From the NCBI RefSeq assembly GCF_000613405.1, contig NZ_BAIX01000003.1, forward strand, positions 1-64,000: a stretch of 64,000 nucleotides of DNA, written 5' to 3'. The DNA comes from Hoylesella enoeca JCM 12259. Its GTDB lineage: Bacteria; Bacteroidota; Bacteroidia; Bacteroidales; Bacteroidaceae. Shown here in pieces: positions 1 to 8,947 of the stretch. Numbering within the stretch: the first letter of the stretch is position 1; each line of letters begins with the position of its first letter. The position numbers and the translations under genes were made by a program. The notes below the pieces were generated by a model, which saw nothing but the letters and a program-made list of their open reading frames with translations, was not told the DNA's origin and did not search any database.

Positions 1-59
1 CCGATAAGCCGCGATTCGATGTATCTACCAAATTACTTGTACATTCTCACCCATCCATT

Positions 60-1195
60 TTATTTCTTGAACAGGCCATCGAGATACGTATAGAATGCGG
101 GGTCTTCACCAACGAAAGTCTTGGCAACCTTTCCTTGCGGGTCGACAATAATCTTTGTGGGGTACCCCTGGATAGCATAGAGCTTGACGGCATCGGCTTC
201 TGCCTTACCGTTATATACGTGAAGCCACGGCAATTGGTGCTTCTTCACTGCGTCTTTCCATCGTTCTTGGGAATCGTTGCAGTCTATTCCCAAGATTTGG
301 AACTTGCCTTTGTACTTGGCATAATACTCTTTCATCTTCGGAAAGCCCTTGATACACCAACCGCACCACGACCCCCAGAAATCGAGAACGACGTACTTCC
401 CACGCAGACTCGACAGTTTCAGCGGCTTGCCTGCAATGTCATTGAGTGTAAAGTCGGGTGCTTCCGTACCGGCAGCCTGCACCTTTTGGGCACGCTCTTT
501 CGATTCTTTCTGTGCTAAATAGCTGTCGATAAAGACAGAATAATAGTCTTTCATCCGACCATCTCGCACCTCGGGAGCCAACAGTTCAACCAATTTCTGC
601 ATCTGTTCGCCCTCTAAATGAGAGACCAGAGCGGCCGAAGCCTCATACGTCGGGTGTGCTTTGGCAAAACCGAAAATAGTCTGCTCCAACTTGGTTTGCA
701 GTCCCGGCGCTTTGCTGTCATAGTAAGCGGCAACAGAATCACGCTTACTCCTTTTTTCATTCGGGCCCGGCACTCGGTCATCAGTTCGTTGATCTCTTTC
801 AAAACAGGCTCTACCAACACGTCGGCTTCGTGATATTGCTGATAGAAACGAGAGCCGTTGATGTCATAACGATCAGTTGCTTCTCCGCTGACAACAACTT
901 CCTCGCCCGGCACTCCGACTACAGTGAAGCCTGCCTGACGGTTTTCGCGCAAGGCCGAAAGACCAATACACTGCACGGGCGCCACCTTTTTGAGAGGCAC
1001 ATAGAAATCGAACTCGCAACCTTTCACGGGCACCGTGTCTCTATATACATAATTCTGAGCAACATAGTCTATTACTCCCACCACGACAGAATCACCTAAT
1101 CCCGTCATCTTTCCTTTGATATGCAGCTTTCCGTCGGCTGCAATCCCTGTCTGCGCAACGGCTAACAGGACAACACCTAATAATAATTTTTTCAT
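60..1195 (-). CDS. TlpA-like thioredoxin lipoprotein/periplasmic protein with DUF4369 domain (frameshifted)
   Basis: Predicted exported thiol-disulfide oxidoreductase of the TlpA/ResA type common in Bacteroidetes. Residues 1-20 form a signal peptide (MKKLLLGVVLLAVAQTGIA). A DUF4369-like beta domain follows, then a helical linker and a C-terminal thioredoxin fold with the active-site motif WCGWC and the cis-Pro segment GYPTKIIVD. The reading frame breaks in an A6 run (T6 on the plus strand at 752-757). Adding one A joins the two halves into a 378-residue protein, normal for this family. The zero frame there is AAA AAA G rather than A AAA AAG, so a classical -1 slippery site is not well formed, and a homopolymer deletion is the simpler reading. 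The exact redox partner cannot be told from sequence. Confidence 0.85.
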
Positions 1196-1253
1196 TGTTT
1201 TGTTGTTAGTTTATAAACTTGTAAATATTGAATTGCTACAAGAGACATATCAA

Positions 1254-3134
1254 TTATTTCGTTTTAGGCCGTCGCCGAGCCCATCCTTCTTCTGAAAAGT
1301 CAGGCTCCTCACCCTTTAATTTCACGTCGTTATGTACAAAGAATTGGCGCCAATCACCTGTTTCCTGGGTGGCAGCAGCTTTCTTCGCGCCTTTGCGCGA
1401 CTTACGTTCGCTCTCGGATCCGTGTTTCTTAGTCCGCCGTTCACTTCTACTCGGGCGCGACTCACGACCTTTTCCGCCCTCATCGGCATCATTACAGCGC
1501 ACTTCCCGCCCCTTATAACGGGCTCCGTTGAGTGCATCCATCACCCGATCGGCATCGTTCTCGGGCACTTCAATATAAGAAATCTTGCTCAAAAGATCGA
1601 TTTGGCCGATCTCCTGACGCCCTTTCACATTCTTATTGACAAACTGCATCACCTCGCCGGGATAAAAACCGTCGTTCTTTCCGAGGTTGATAAAAAGCCT
1701 ACGGAAGCCCGCTTCTGGCATATGTGAGCGCCGAGCACCTCGCTCTCCACGGCTTTTCCGCTCGCCGCGAGCACCTCTGTCGCGTGTATTTTCACCCCGC
1801 CTACCGGTCGGTTTCTCAATTTCGGGCGCGTTGGCATAATACTCCAAGAAGCGGCCGAACGTCATACTGACAATCTTTTTGATGATATCCTCTTTGTCTA
1901 CATACTCAAAATGTCGCGTAATCTCAGCCATAAACGGAGCTATTTCATCTTCATTCACATCCACTTTGAGTATTTCGTCCATCACCTTATACAGCTGTTT
2001 GGTGCAGATTTCCTGTGCCGTGGGCAACGTTCCGTCGACAAATTCCTTGCCGATTGTCTTCTCAATAGCCCTGACTTTCGACTTTTCACGCGTGTGAATA
2101 ATAGAAATCGAGGTACCTTTTTTACCTGCTCGGCCTGTGCGTCCGCTACGATGGGTATAACTTTCGATGTCATCGGGCAGACCATAGTTGATAACGTGCG
2201 TCAAGTCTTCAACGTCTAGGCCTCGCGCTGCCACATCGGTTGCCACGAGAAACTGCGTGAGATGCTTCCGAAACTTCTGCATCGTGAGGTCGCGTTGCTG
2301 CTGACTGAGGTCTCCGTGCAATGCTTCGGCATTGTAACCATCCCTTATCAGCTTGTCAGCAATCTCTTGGGTCTCCACCTTTGTGCGGCAAAAGATGATG
2401 GCAAAGATACGCGGATAATAGTCGACAATACGTTTCAGAGCCAGGTATTTATCCCTTGCATTCACGAGATAGTATATGTGATTGACCTTCTCTGCACCCT
2501 CGTTACGACTTCCTACGACGATTTCCTGATAATCATTGAGGTAACTTTTGGCAATCTTTTCTATCTCCCGACTCATCGTTGCAGAGAAAAGCAGGGTGTT
2601 GCGAGCAGCCGGAAGCCCCTCGAAAATCTCGTTGATACTGTCCGAAAAACCCATATTGAGCATCTCATCGGCCTCATCCAACACCACGTTGTTCACCGAA
2701 TCTAACTTTGCTACGCCGCGTTTCATCAAGTCGATGAGCCGTCCCGGCGTAGCCACAATCACCTGAACGCCGTGGCGCAAGGTGCGAATCTGCGTCTCGA
2801 TAGACGCTCCTCCATAGACGGCAGCTACGTGCAGGCCGCCTATATACTTAGCAAAATCGTTGAGATCGTCAGTTATTTGGAGGCACAACTCACGCGTCGG
2901 ACTCAGAATCAAGGCCTGTGTCTCCTTACGAGAAGCATCAATCTTCTGCAACACCGGTATGCCATAGGCGGCCGTTTTACCCGTACCCGTCTGTGCGAGA
3001 GCTATTACATCATTTCCATTTCCCAGCAAATAAGGAATCACTTCTTCTTGAACAGGCATCGGATTTTCAAATCCGAGCTCTGCGATAGCGCGCCGAATCT
3101 CTTCGTTTACGCCCAATTCTTCAAATGTTTTCAA
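1254..3134 (-). CDS. deaD: DEAD-box ATP-dependent RNA helicase, DeaD/CsdA type
   Basis: ATP-dependent RNA helicase for ribosome assembly and RNA turnover, often cold induced. The 626-residue protein has an N-terminal Q motif (FENPMPVQ), Walker A AQTGTGKT, PTRELCLQ, TPGRLID, DEADEM, SAT and the motif VI HRSGRTGRAG. After a basic RG-rich linker (about residues 445-470) comes a DbpA-like RNA-binding domain (RLFINLGKNDGFYPGEVM). It ends in a Lys/Arg/Ser-rich tail. Length and domain order match bacterial DeaD. A -7-like box (TACCTTTG, minus strand) about 80 bp upstream leaves a leader, as is usual for cold-inducible helicases. It is followed by the TlpA-like gene after about 60 bp, without a clear terminator. 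Confidence 0.95.
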   Translation of the reverse strand: MKTFEELGVNEEIRRAIAELGFENPMPVQEEVIPYLLGNGNDVIALAQTGTGKTAAYGIPVLQKIDASRKETQALILSPTRELCLQITDDLNDFAKYIGGLHVAAVYGGASIETQIRTLRHGVQVIVATPGRLIDLMKRGVAKLDSVNNVVLDEADEMLNMGFSDSINEIFEGLPAARNTLLFSATMSREIEKIAKSYLNDYQEIVVGSRNEGAEKVNHIYYLVNARDKYLALKRIVDYYPRIFAIIFCRTKVETQEIADKLIRDGYNAEALHGDLSQQQRDLTMQKFRKHLTQFLVATDVAARGLDVEDLTHVINYGLPDDIESYTHRSGRTGRAGKKGTSISIIHTREKSKVRAIEKTIGKEFVDGTLPTAQEICTKQLYKVMDEILKVDVNEDEIAPFMAEITRHFEYVDKEDIIKKIVSMTFGRFLEYYANAPEIEKPTGRRGENTRDRGARGERKSRGERGARRSHMPEAGFRRLFINLGKNDGFYPGEVMQFVNKNVKGRQEIGQIDLLSKISYIEVPENDADRVMDALNGARYKGREVRCNDADEGGKGRESRPSRSERRTKKHGSESERKSRKGAKKAAATQETGDWRQFFVHNDVKLKGEEPDFSEEGWARRRPKTK

Positions 3135-3215
3135 ATCTTTCTATTATCTGTTACTACTTGTTCACCCATTCGTTGTCCCCAAGCCATAACAGACAACATC
3201 GATGTTTGAACTCCG

Positions 3216-3223
3216 CAAAGGTA
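3216..3223 (-). promoter_or_regulatory. Candidate -7 box of deaD
   Basis: Minus-strand TACCTTTG matches the Bacteroidetes TAnnTTTG -7 element. No convincing TTG -33 element sits 19-21 bp upstream, so support is partial. Confidence 0.4.
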
Positions 3224-3344
3224 GCGAACATTCTTCGTTTTATGCTTAGTTGCCTCTTAATTTATGCTTTTTTGACTTATAAGTAAGCGTTACTCAGAAG
3301 CCGAAATGATGTAAATGAGTAAACTCTCTGTATGTTATTGAAAA

Positions 3345-4472
3345 TTAAACGAGTAGGTGATAGACGCCGCCTGCTAACGTTTTGACCACGCCTTTCATTT
3401 CAAGCGAGAACAGCAGAGCTGTGAGTCGACTTACGGGCAGTCCCGAACGGACAGTAAGAATGTTGATTTGCAGATCATTGGTGCGCTGCAACTGCGTAAC
3501 GACCAACTGCTCATCGGCCGTCAAGTCGGGAAAGAGTTGGCGCGCAATACCCTGTTGTTGAGCCGTGCGAAGCTGTCGTTCGTCCTCCCACCCCATCGCT
3601 TTCACAAAGTCGGAAGCCCCGGTAATAAGCCCGGCAGCATTGTCTCGAATCAGATTATTGCACCCTTCGCTATACGGTAAGCCCACACTGCCGGGGAAAG
3701 CAAACACATCCCGATTGTAATCGCGAGCCAATCGGGCCGTAATTAAACCGCCGCCGTGGGCCGCACTCTCCACCAACAGACACGCATCCGACAGTCCGGC
3801 GACAATACGATTACGCCTGACGAAATTCACTTTATCTGCATTCGTTCCCGTAAGAAACTCCGTCAGCAGTCCGCCTTGCTGTAACATGGCATCAGCCGTG
3901 GGCTTGTGGCGCGGCGGATAAAGGTAATCCAGGCCGTGGGCAAGCACAGCCACCGTCTCGAATCCGCATTGCAGCGCATTGCGATGGGCACAGATATCAA
4001 TGCCGTAAGCCAATCCGCTGACGATGAGAACGTGCGGACAGCATTGCCGAAGCTCTGAAACGAACCGGCGAATAAGGTCCTGTCCATACCGAGTGCAGTG
4101 TCTTGTACCCACGATATTGATGATATGGGCTTGGTTGAGGTCAGCAGTTCCCTTGTAAAACAGCACCAACGGCGCATCGGCACACTCTCGGAGACGCTGC
4201 GGATAACGCTCATCGGTCATGCAGAGCGGCGCTATTCCATGGTCAATGTCATACCGATATTCAGCTTCGGCACGACGCATGGGTTCGCTAATATCACGGA
4301 AAGCCTCTGTCAGTCGCGGTGAAGCGTCAGGCAGGATGTCGCGAATTTCACGACGATGTTCGATAACTGCCGTAGCCGAACCACATCGACGATAGAGCTC
4401 CAACAGCCCAACAAGGTTGAAATAATTGATTCGCGTCAGCGCAATCGTGTTGAGAATCTCCTGTGAATCCAT
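3345..4472 (-). CDS. dprA: DNA-processing protein DprA
   Basis: DprA/Smf protein, which loads RecA on incoming single-stranded DNA during natural transformation. It has 375 residues. An N-terminal helix-hairpin-like region (residues 1-60) precedes the Rossmann-like DprA core, with the conserved segments IVGTRHCTRYG, SGLAYGIDICAHRNAL, VAVLAHGLDYLYPPRH, FVRRNRIVAGLSDACLLVES and VFAFPGSVGLPYSEGCNNLI. A C-terminal winged helix (about 310-375) is typical of the family. It is in line with the thioesterase and DUF2851 genes on the same strand. DprA is widespread in Bacteroidetes, so it does not by itself prove competence. Confidence 0.95.
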   Translation of the reverse strand: MDSQEILNTIALTRINYFNLVGLLELYRRCGSATAVIEHRREIRDILPDASPRLTEAFRDISEPMRRAEAEYRYDIDHGIAPLCMTDERYPQRLRECADAPLVLFYKGTADLNQAHIINIVGTRHCTRYGQDLIRRFVSELRQCCPHVLIVSGLAYGIDICAHRNALQCGFETVAVLAHGLDYLYPPRHKPTADAMLQQGGLLTEFLTGTNADKVNFVRRNRIVAGLSDACLLVESAAHGGGLITARLARDYNRDVFAFPGSVGLPYSEGCNNLIRDNAAGLITGASDFVKAMGWEDERQLRTAQQQGIARQLFPDLTADEQLVVTQLQRTNDLQINILTVRSGLPVSRLTALLFSLEMKGVVKTLAGGVYHLLV

Positions 4473-4594
4473 TGTTATCGGGATTTAATAAATAGCTTTT
4501 CTCGTTCTTTCCCAAGGAAAAACGAACGATGATTGGATGAAAGTGAATCGTTGAATAAGCAATTGTCAACCTTCAAACTCTCCATTCTCCATGC

Positions 4595-5002
4595 TCAATT
4601 CTCAGTTAAATAAGAAGCGAAAGCAGCATCGATCTCTTCGCTGTTACCTAAACGGCCGTTGATGATACACACCAATTCTGCCGTGGCTCGAAAGCAAAGG
4701 CGATTATCCGAAGCACGAAAGATGTCTTGATGAAAAACATATCGCAGACCCTCTTTGTGTAAACCGAGTCGAGAAATGAAGTGATCGTCGCAACGCAAAG
4801 GCGTTTTGAATTGCAGGTTCATACGTGCCACAACGGCATCTGTACCCCGTTTGTGAAGATCGGCGAAACTCAATCCCGTTTTCTGTAAAAACAAATGGCG
4901 GGTGTGTTCGATGTAATGCAGATAGTTGGCGTTGTTTACTATGCCTTGGATGTCGCACTCATAGTCGCGCACTTCCATTGTCGTTTCAAAGATATAGTTC
5001 AT
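4595..5002 (-). CDS. Acyl-CoA thioesterase, 4HBT/YbgC hot-dog family
   Basis: Small hot-dog-fold thioesterase of 135 residues, if translation starts at MNYIFETT. An upstream ATG at 5026 would add eight residues without family support. The catalytic region YECDIQGIVNNANYLHYIEH carries the Asp and Asn-Asn-Tyr pattern of 4-hydroxybenzoyl-CoA thioesterase/YbgC-like enzymes. Such proteins hydrolyse short or medium acyl-CoA or acyl-ACP thioesters in the cytoplasm. The natural substrate cannot be assigned. Confidence 0.85.
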   Translation of the reverse strand: MNYIFETTMEVRDYECDIQGIVNNANYLHYIEHTRHLFLQKTGLSFADLHKRGTDAVVARMNLQFKTPLRCDDHFISRLGLHKEGLRYVFHQDIFRASDNRLCFRATAELVCIINGRLGNSEEIDAAFASYLTEN

Positions 5003-5119
5003 TGTTCTATTGATGAGTGTTATCAATTGGTGAGTTTATGAGTCTATTGTTGAATTTCGGTTTGAAACATACTGCTGATCAATCATCTATAAAGTCCATT
5101 TCGATTAATGCCTTTTTAC

Positions 5120-5150
5120 CTTGCGATAAACGGTTAATCATCGTGCAAAA
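5120..5150. repeat. Single copy of the dispersed 22-bp dyad element
   Basis: One unit (GCGATAAACGGTTAATCATC and following GTGCA) of the dispersed family described at 17091. It lies inside a hairpin with arms AATGCCTTTT and AAAAGGCAT in the gap between the thioesterase and DUF2851 genes. Confidence 0.6.
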
Positions 5151-5247
5151 AGCATCTGATTACGACCCGAAAAGGCATCTTTCGCAAAGCGAACAGCATA
5201 TCATCAATTCTCAGCGAGTTACAGATCATCTTCCCATTTGTGGCATT

Positions 5248-6596
5248 TTATTTGTCCGCCCAATCTTTTTCACCTTTCCATCCTTTCACTTTTTCACTTT
5301 TCCTACACAGGTATTCAAACCCGATTCGGCACCTGAGACAATCTTTTCGGTCGCAATACGCACGCTTGAGTTGAATCAGTGCTTGACTGTCGGCAGCCGT
5401 TTCGATCGTCAATCCGCAGTTGCGCCACATCCGCACGATGTGATTATCCTCGGCCGAAAGCCTTTCTAAAAAGGCAAAAGCGCGGTCGCACAACGCATCA
5501 ATCGATTTATATTGTCCATAGGCAAACAACATCGGCACCACCGTATTGATGATAAGCAACCGGCGTGAAGCCTGCGATAAGCGTTTTTCTCGCCGTTCGC
5601 CGGCCGGTCCGAAACCGTAATGTGTCTCCCAATAGGCGTAACAGCCGTGTCTAACAATGTCTCTGCCTGTTCCGGCACAGTGCATTCCAACATCTCGCTC
5701 AGTCCTGCCCGGCACGAGCAATACAATCGAGCAAGTTGTGCGATACGGATATACGGAAAGTTCTGTGGTCTCAATCGCAGAAACTTCCACCGTTCGGCGG
5801 CCATCGGTTGAAGCCCAAACTTATGCGCAAGGTATTGATATTCGGTGCGCAGTCGGTTGAAGTAAGCATCTTTCAAAGCCGCTTCCCGGTTGCGTTCGGG
5901 AATGGAATTCGGATCAAGCAAGCCTGCTTGACCCATAAACAGCGCCTCAATCTGAAAGGGATTGTCTCTGTGATGCGCGGCGAGATGAAGCGGAACGCAT
6001 TGCGCCCATTCCTCAAAAGCATCGCCATTGACACCAAACCCGCAATTACGCGCCAGTGTTTGGAAGTAAGCATCAGCCCAAGAACCGTTGCAACGAGCCA
6101 CACGCTGACCGATGTCTTGCGTCTTCTGCTCCAATCGTTCAATCTGCAACGCACTCAACCAACTGTGCACCATGAGTTGCGAGAGACTCGGAATGATTTC
6201 ATAGCACGGTGGATAAGCATCTGTCGAGATCAATTCGTCATAACGCTGCGCCATTTCTGCGGGCACATCCAATTGCATTTGCGGAATGATTTGCCCGCTT
6301 CGGGTTCGGACTTCGGTGTCAACGACGGCCGCAACATGCAGGATCACGTTGTCATAACGTGCATCTTGTTCGTGTCGATGCACATACCAGTCGGCCGACC
6401 GACGGTGAATCTCAACATTCCCCACCCATAACGTGCCGTCAATTTTCACTTTGGCATTGAAAAAATCAGGCCCGGCATCCGTGTTATAAAGGCCCACATC
6501 GAGAATTTCGAGGGGCTTTCCATCAGCCGTATTCAACTCTTTCAGCGGAAAGAGTCGATGTTTCCAGCAATAATGCAGCAGTTGTTCGCCGATCAT
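5248..6596 (-). CDS. DUF2851 family protein (frameshifted)
   Basis: Conserved Bacteroidetes protein of unknown function. The start MIGEQLLHYCWKHRLF is chosen because the family begins this way, rather than the longer frame from 6659. The N-terminal half contains DVGLYNTDAGPDFFNAKVKI and VGNVEIHRRSADWYVHRH, the region reminiscent of nuclease-like folds in this family. The frame breaks near 5630-5642. Adding one base joins ...DTAVTP to YWETHYGFG and gives 449 residues, the usual family length. The C-terminus has a Cys-rich CDRKDCLRCRIG segment. No function should be assumed. Confidence 0.8.
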
Positions 6597-6746
6597 CCGA
6601 TAGATTCTTATTGGTGCAAAGCTATAAAAAATAATTGAAATTCGGTCATTGTGCCCCATAATTTATGATTGCCAAATGGTTCGAAATCTGTTTTACATGC
6701 AGCATTTGATGCCCCATGCCACCCCACTCTCATTCTCTCTGCTTTC

Positions 6747-6829
6747 AACTAACCGTTAGTCATCGTGCAACTAACGCCTAAACGTCGCACCACTAAGCGT
6801 TAATTGCACGAAGATTAACCGTTAATCAG
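6747..6829. repeat. 22-bp dyad repeat array, about 4 units
   Basis: Units start at 6747, 6769, 6791 and 6814 (spacing 22, 22, 23). The cores are AACTAACCGTTAGT, AACTAACGCCTAAA, CACTAAGCGTTAAT and ATTAACCGTTAAT, each followed by a degenerate CGTGC-like linker. Same family as the arrays near 8484, 17091, 26139 and elsewhere. Confidence 0.8.
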
Positions 6830-7016
6830 AAGTGGAGTAATCAATAGATGAGGACTTGATCATTAAGAAGTGAGATTTGCTTATTTCTTAAATGAGGAGT
6901 GAGGGGTGCAGGATGGATGATGAAAGAAGAATGATCTTTGCTGTCCATTAAGTATTGTAAACATCATATTTTTAATTATTAAGAAGCAGATTGACTGTCG
7001 ACGAGGGATTTTTATG

Positions 7017-7024
7017 TAGTTTTG
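7017..7024 (+). promoter_or_regulatory. Candidate -7 box of msrA
   Basis: TAGTTTTG fits TAnnTTTG and lies 36 bp before the msrA ATG. The nearest TTG (6991-6993) is 23 bp upstream, slightly too far for the usual -33 spacing. Confidence 0.5.
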
Positions 7025-7060
7025 TAGCTCACAAAAAAAGATAGAATCATAGGCGCATAG

Positions 7061-7675
7061 ATGTATAAACCAATATTTTTAGGCGTTGTTCTGATGTGTA
7101 TAAGTTGTGTCAGCAACAGCCAAAACAAACAAAAGGAGAATCAAAAAATGACAGCAAAGGCAGAGATTTATTTAGCAGGAGGATGCTTCTGGGGTACGGA
7201 ACACTTTCTAAAACAGATTGATGGTGTGCTCGAAACAGAAGTGGGATATGCCAACGGACATGGAACAGCCCCCTCATACGAGCAGGTTTGCACCGATAAG
7301 ACAGGTTTTGCAGAGGCTGTCCATGTGACTTATGATCCACGACAGTTGCCGCTTTCGCTGCTTGTGCAGCTTTATTTCCAGACCATCGATCCCACAAGTG
7401 TCAACCAGCAAGGCAATGATCACGGTACACAATACCGCACAGGAATTTATTATAAAGATCCGGCTGACCGCTCGCTGATACTTGCCGAAATGGCTAAACA
7501 GGCGGCATTGCATCACAAAAAACTTGCTGTCGAGGTTCTTCCGTTGAAAAATTTCTATGCAGCCGAGGACTATCACCAGGATTATTTGACGAAAAACCCG
7601 AGCGGATATTGCCATATCCCGCAGGCACTCTTCGATATGGCGCGATCGGCTAACAAACAACCGAACAGCCATTAA
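7061..7675 (+). CDS. msrA: Peptide-methionine (S)-S-oxide reductase MsrA, lipoprotein form
   Basis: Reduces methionine-S-sulfoxide in damaged proteins. The catalytic motif GGCFWG places the nucleophilic Cys at residue 42. The C-terminal AAEDYHQDYL and YCHIP segments contain family residues and a possible resolving Cys. The first 20 residues are hydrophobic and end in MCISC, a plausible lipobox, so this copy probably works in the envelope. An internal ATG (MTAKAEIYL, about residue 30) could give a cytosolic form. No MsrB is nearby. The adjacent dps fits an oxidative-stress pair. Confidence 0.93.
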   Translation: MYKPIFLGVVLMCISCVSNSQNKQKENQKMTAKAEIYLAGGCFWGTEHFLKQIDGVLETEVGYANGHGTAPSYEQVCTDKTGFAEAVHVTYDPRQLPLSLLVQLYFQTIDPTSVNQQGNDHGTQYRTGIYYKDPADRSLILAEMAKQAALHHKKLAVEVLPLKNFYAAEDYHQDYLTKNPSGYCHIPQALFDMARSANKQPNSH

Positions 7676-7679
7676 GTTT

Positions 7680-7705
7680 TCGAACTGTCCCGTTCGATAT
7701 TTTTT
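7680..7705 (+). terminator. Rho-independent terminator after msrA
   Basis: Inverted repeat TCGAAC (7680-7685)/GTTCGA (7692-7697) followed by TATTTTTTC. The stem is short but well placed, 5 bp after the stop codon. Confidence 0.6.
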
Positions 7706-7769
7706 CACGAGCCAAAAGATTTCTCAATACTTCACGACACACGATAAACAGGGTATTCATTGACAGTTT

Positions 7770-7805
7770 ATAGATATTATCTATATGACTATTGTCATTA
7801 TCTGT
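7770..7805 (+). promoter_or_regulatory. OxyR-like operator upstream of dps
   Basis: ATAGATATTATCTAT (7770-7784) matches the classical OxyR half-operator ATAGnTnnnAnCTAT at every defined position. A weaker second copy, ATTGTCATTATCTGT (7791-7805, three mismatches), follows after 6 bp, close to the 7-bp spacing of tandem OxyR sites. It ends at the -33 region of the dps promoter, the usual place for an activator. The OxyR protein itself is not in the window. Confidence 0.7.
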
Positions 7806-7835
7806 TGTGCGGAATGAAAAAGGGAACTATCTTTG
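7805..7835 (+). promoter_or_regulatory. dps promoter
   Basis: TTG (7805-7807) and TATCTTTG (7828-7835) are separated by 20 bp, the normal -33/-7 arrangement in Bacteroidetes, about 50 bp before the dps ATG. Confidence 0.75.
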
Positions 7836-7884
7836 CACCAGAGATCAAAAACGAATCAATAAACAATAGAAAGGAATTAAAGCA

Positions 7885-8382
7885 ATGAAGACATTAGATG
7901 TTTTAGGATTAGATGAGAAGAAAGTTGGTGGTGTGGTGAGCGCTCTGAGTCAGCTGCTTGCAGACTTCCAGGTGTATTACATGAACCTTCGCGGCTTGCA
8001 TTGGAATGTGAAAGGTAGAGGTTTCTTCACACTTCACGCCAAATATGAGGAGCTTTACAACGACGCAGCAGCTAAAGTTGACGTGATCGCCGAGCGTCTG
8101 TTGCAGTTGGGAAGCACGCCTGAGAATCGCTTCAGTGCCTATCTCCGCGTGGCAACTTTGCAAGAAGACGGTTTTGTTCCGACCGGACATGCCGGGTTGG
8201 AAAAGGTTCTCGAGGCTTTGAAAGTGCTTATCGCAGAGGAGCGTAAGGTGGTGGAACTGGCCGGAGAAGCCGACGACGAGGTGACGACTGCATTGATGGA
8301 TGACTTCCTCACAGGTCAAGAGAAACTCGTTTGGATGATCACTTCATTCCTGACCAAGCATTCGGAAACGTGCGAAAGATAA
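7885..8382 (+). CDS. dps: Dps family ferritin-like DNA-protection protein
   Basis: Dodecameric mini-ferritin that oxidises and stores iron and protects DNA during oxidative stress. It has 165 residues. The ferroxidase-centre signature LRGLHWNVKG...FFTLHAKYEELYNDAAAKVDVIAERLLQLG supplies the His, Asp and Glu ligands shared across subunits. The long helices cover nearly the entire protein. An OxyR-like operator and a good promoter lie directly upstream and a strong terminator follows, so it is a monocistronic peroxide-response gene. B. fragilis dps is known to be OxyR controlled, which supports the inference. Confidence 0.96.
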   Translation: MKTLDVLGLDEKKVGGVVSALSQLLADFQVYYMNLRGLHWNVKGRGFFTLHAKYEELYNDAAAKVDVIAERLLQLGSTPENRFSAYLRVATLQEDGFVPTGHAGLEKVLEALKVLIAEERKVVELAGEADDEVTTALMDDFLTGQEKLVWMITSFLTKHSETCER

Positions 8383-8406
8383 CAATATAGCGAACAATCG
8401 ATTTGG

Positions 8407-8447
8407 AAAGAGCGGCTGACTCGTCATTGAGTGATGCCGCTCTTTTT
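8407..8447 (+). terminator. Rho-independent terminator of dps
   Basis: AAAGAGCGGC (8407-8416) pairs with GCCGCTCTTT (8436-8445) across a 19-nt loop and runs into TTTTTG. Confidence 0.85.
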
Positions 8448-8483
8448 GTTTGGTGAAAAAAGAGGAGAGGTGAGCGCGTTTCT

Positions 8484-8570
8484 AACTAACGGTTTTTCAC
8501 ATTGCAAAGAACGGTTAGTTATCGTGCAATGAACAGTTAGTTGTAAGGTGATTAAGCGTTAGTTAGGTAG
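8484..8570. repeat. 22-bp dyad repeat array, about 4 units
   Basis: Units start exactly at 8484, 8506, 8528 and 8550, with cores AACTAACGGTTTTT, GAACGGTTAGTT, GAACAGTTAGTT and TTAAGCGTTAGTT. It lies between the dps terminator and the susC promoter. Confidence 0.8.
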
Positions 8571-8654
8571 AGGATAGATGGGGATGAGAAATAAATAATA
8601 AGGAGATAAGATTGAGATAAGCAGACAACCGAAATGTAAATAATTGAAAAACAA

Positions 8655-8686
8655 TTTGTACAATTAATATTTTTGTTGTACTTTTG
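8655..8686 (+). promoter_or_regulatory. Promoter of the SusC/SusD locus
   Basis: TTTG (8655-8658), 20-bp spacer, then TACTTTTG (8679-8686), a near-ideal Bacteroidetes promoter about 260 bp before susC. Confidence 0.75.
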
Positions 8687-8947
8687 CACCGCAATTACTA
8701 AAAAGAGAGCTGGAACGAAACCGAATAACAACAATAAATGCGCACCTTATATACTTATAAGAGTAAGGCTGAAAGCATTAAAATTGAATCAACATCCTGC
8801 CTAACTGAATCACATTTGGCAAACACCGGAACCGTGTTTTGTAAATAAAGCATGCCGACAACCGATTTGTCGACTGTGAAATCAGTATGGTTTGCAAACG
8901 AAAGAGATATCTTAAACAACATTACATTACATTCACTAACATCATTT

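Larger units (their letters stand above)
6597..7060. other. Intergenic region between DUF2851 and msrA
   Basis: 464 bp separating divergent genes. It holds a four-unit 22-bp repeat array (6747-6829) and an A/T-rich msrA promoter region. No other gene or RNA was recognised. Confidence 0.6.
8383..8947 (+). other. Intergenic region and long susC leader
   Basis: 565 bp holding the dps terminator, a 22-bp repeat array (8484-8570) and the PUL promoter (8655-8686). It ends with a leader of about 255 nt before the SusC ATG. The leader contains a short inverted repeat (CCGACAA/TTGTCG) around 8855-8875. No recognised riboswitch. Confidence 0.6.

Noticed and set aside
752-757. Programmed -1 frameshifting in the TlpA-like gene
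   Set aside because: The A-run is not in the A AAA AAG phase, no downstream stimulator is seen, and many other genes here have the same kind of one-base loss.
5017-5469. Plus-strand ORF of 150 codons opposite DUF2851
   Set aside because: It is a shadow of the minus-strand coding region, with no family features.
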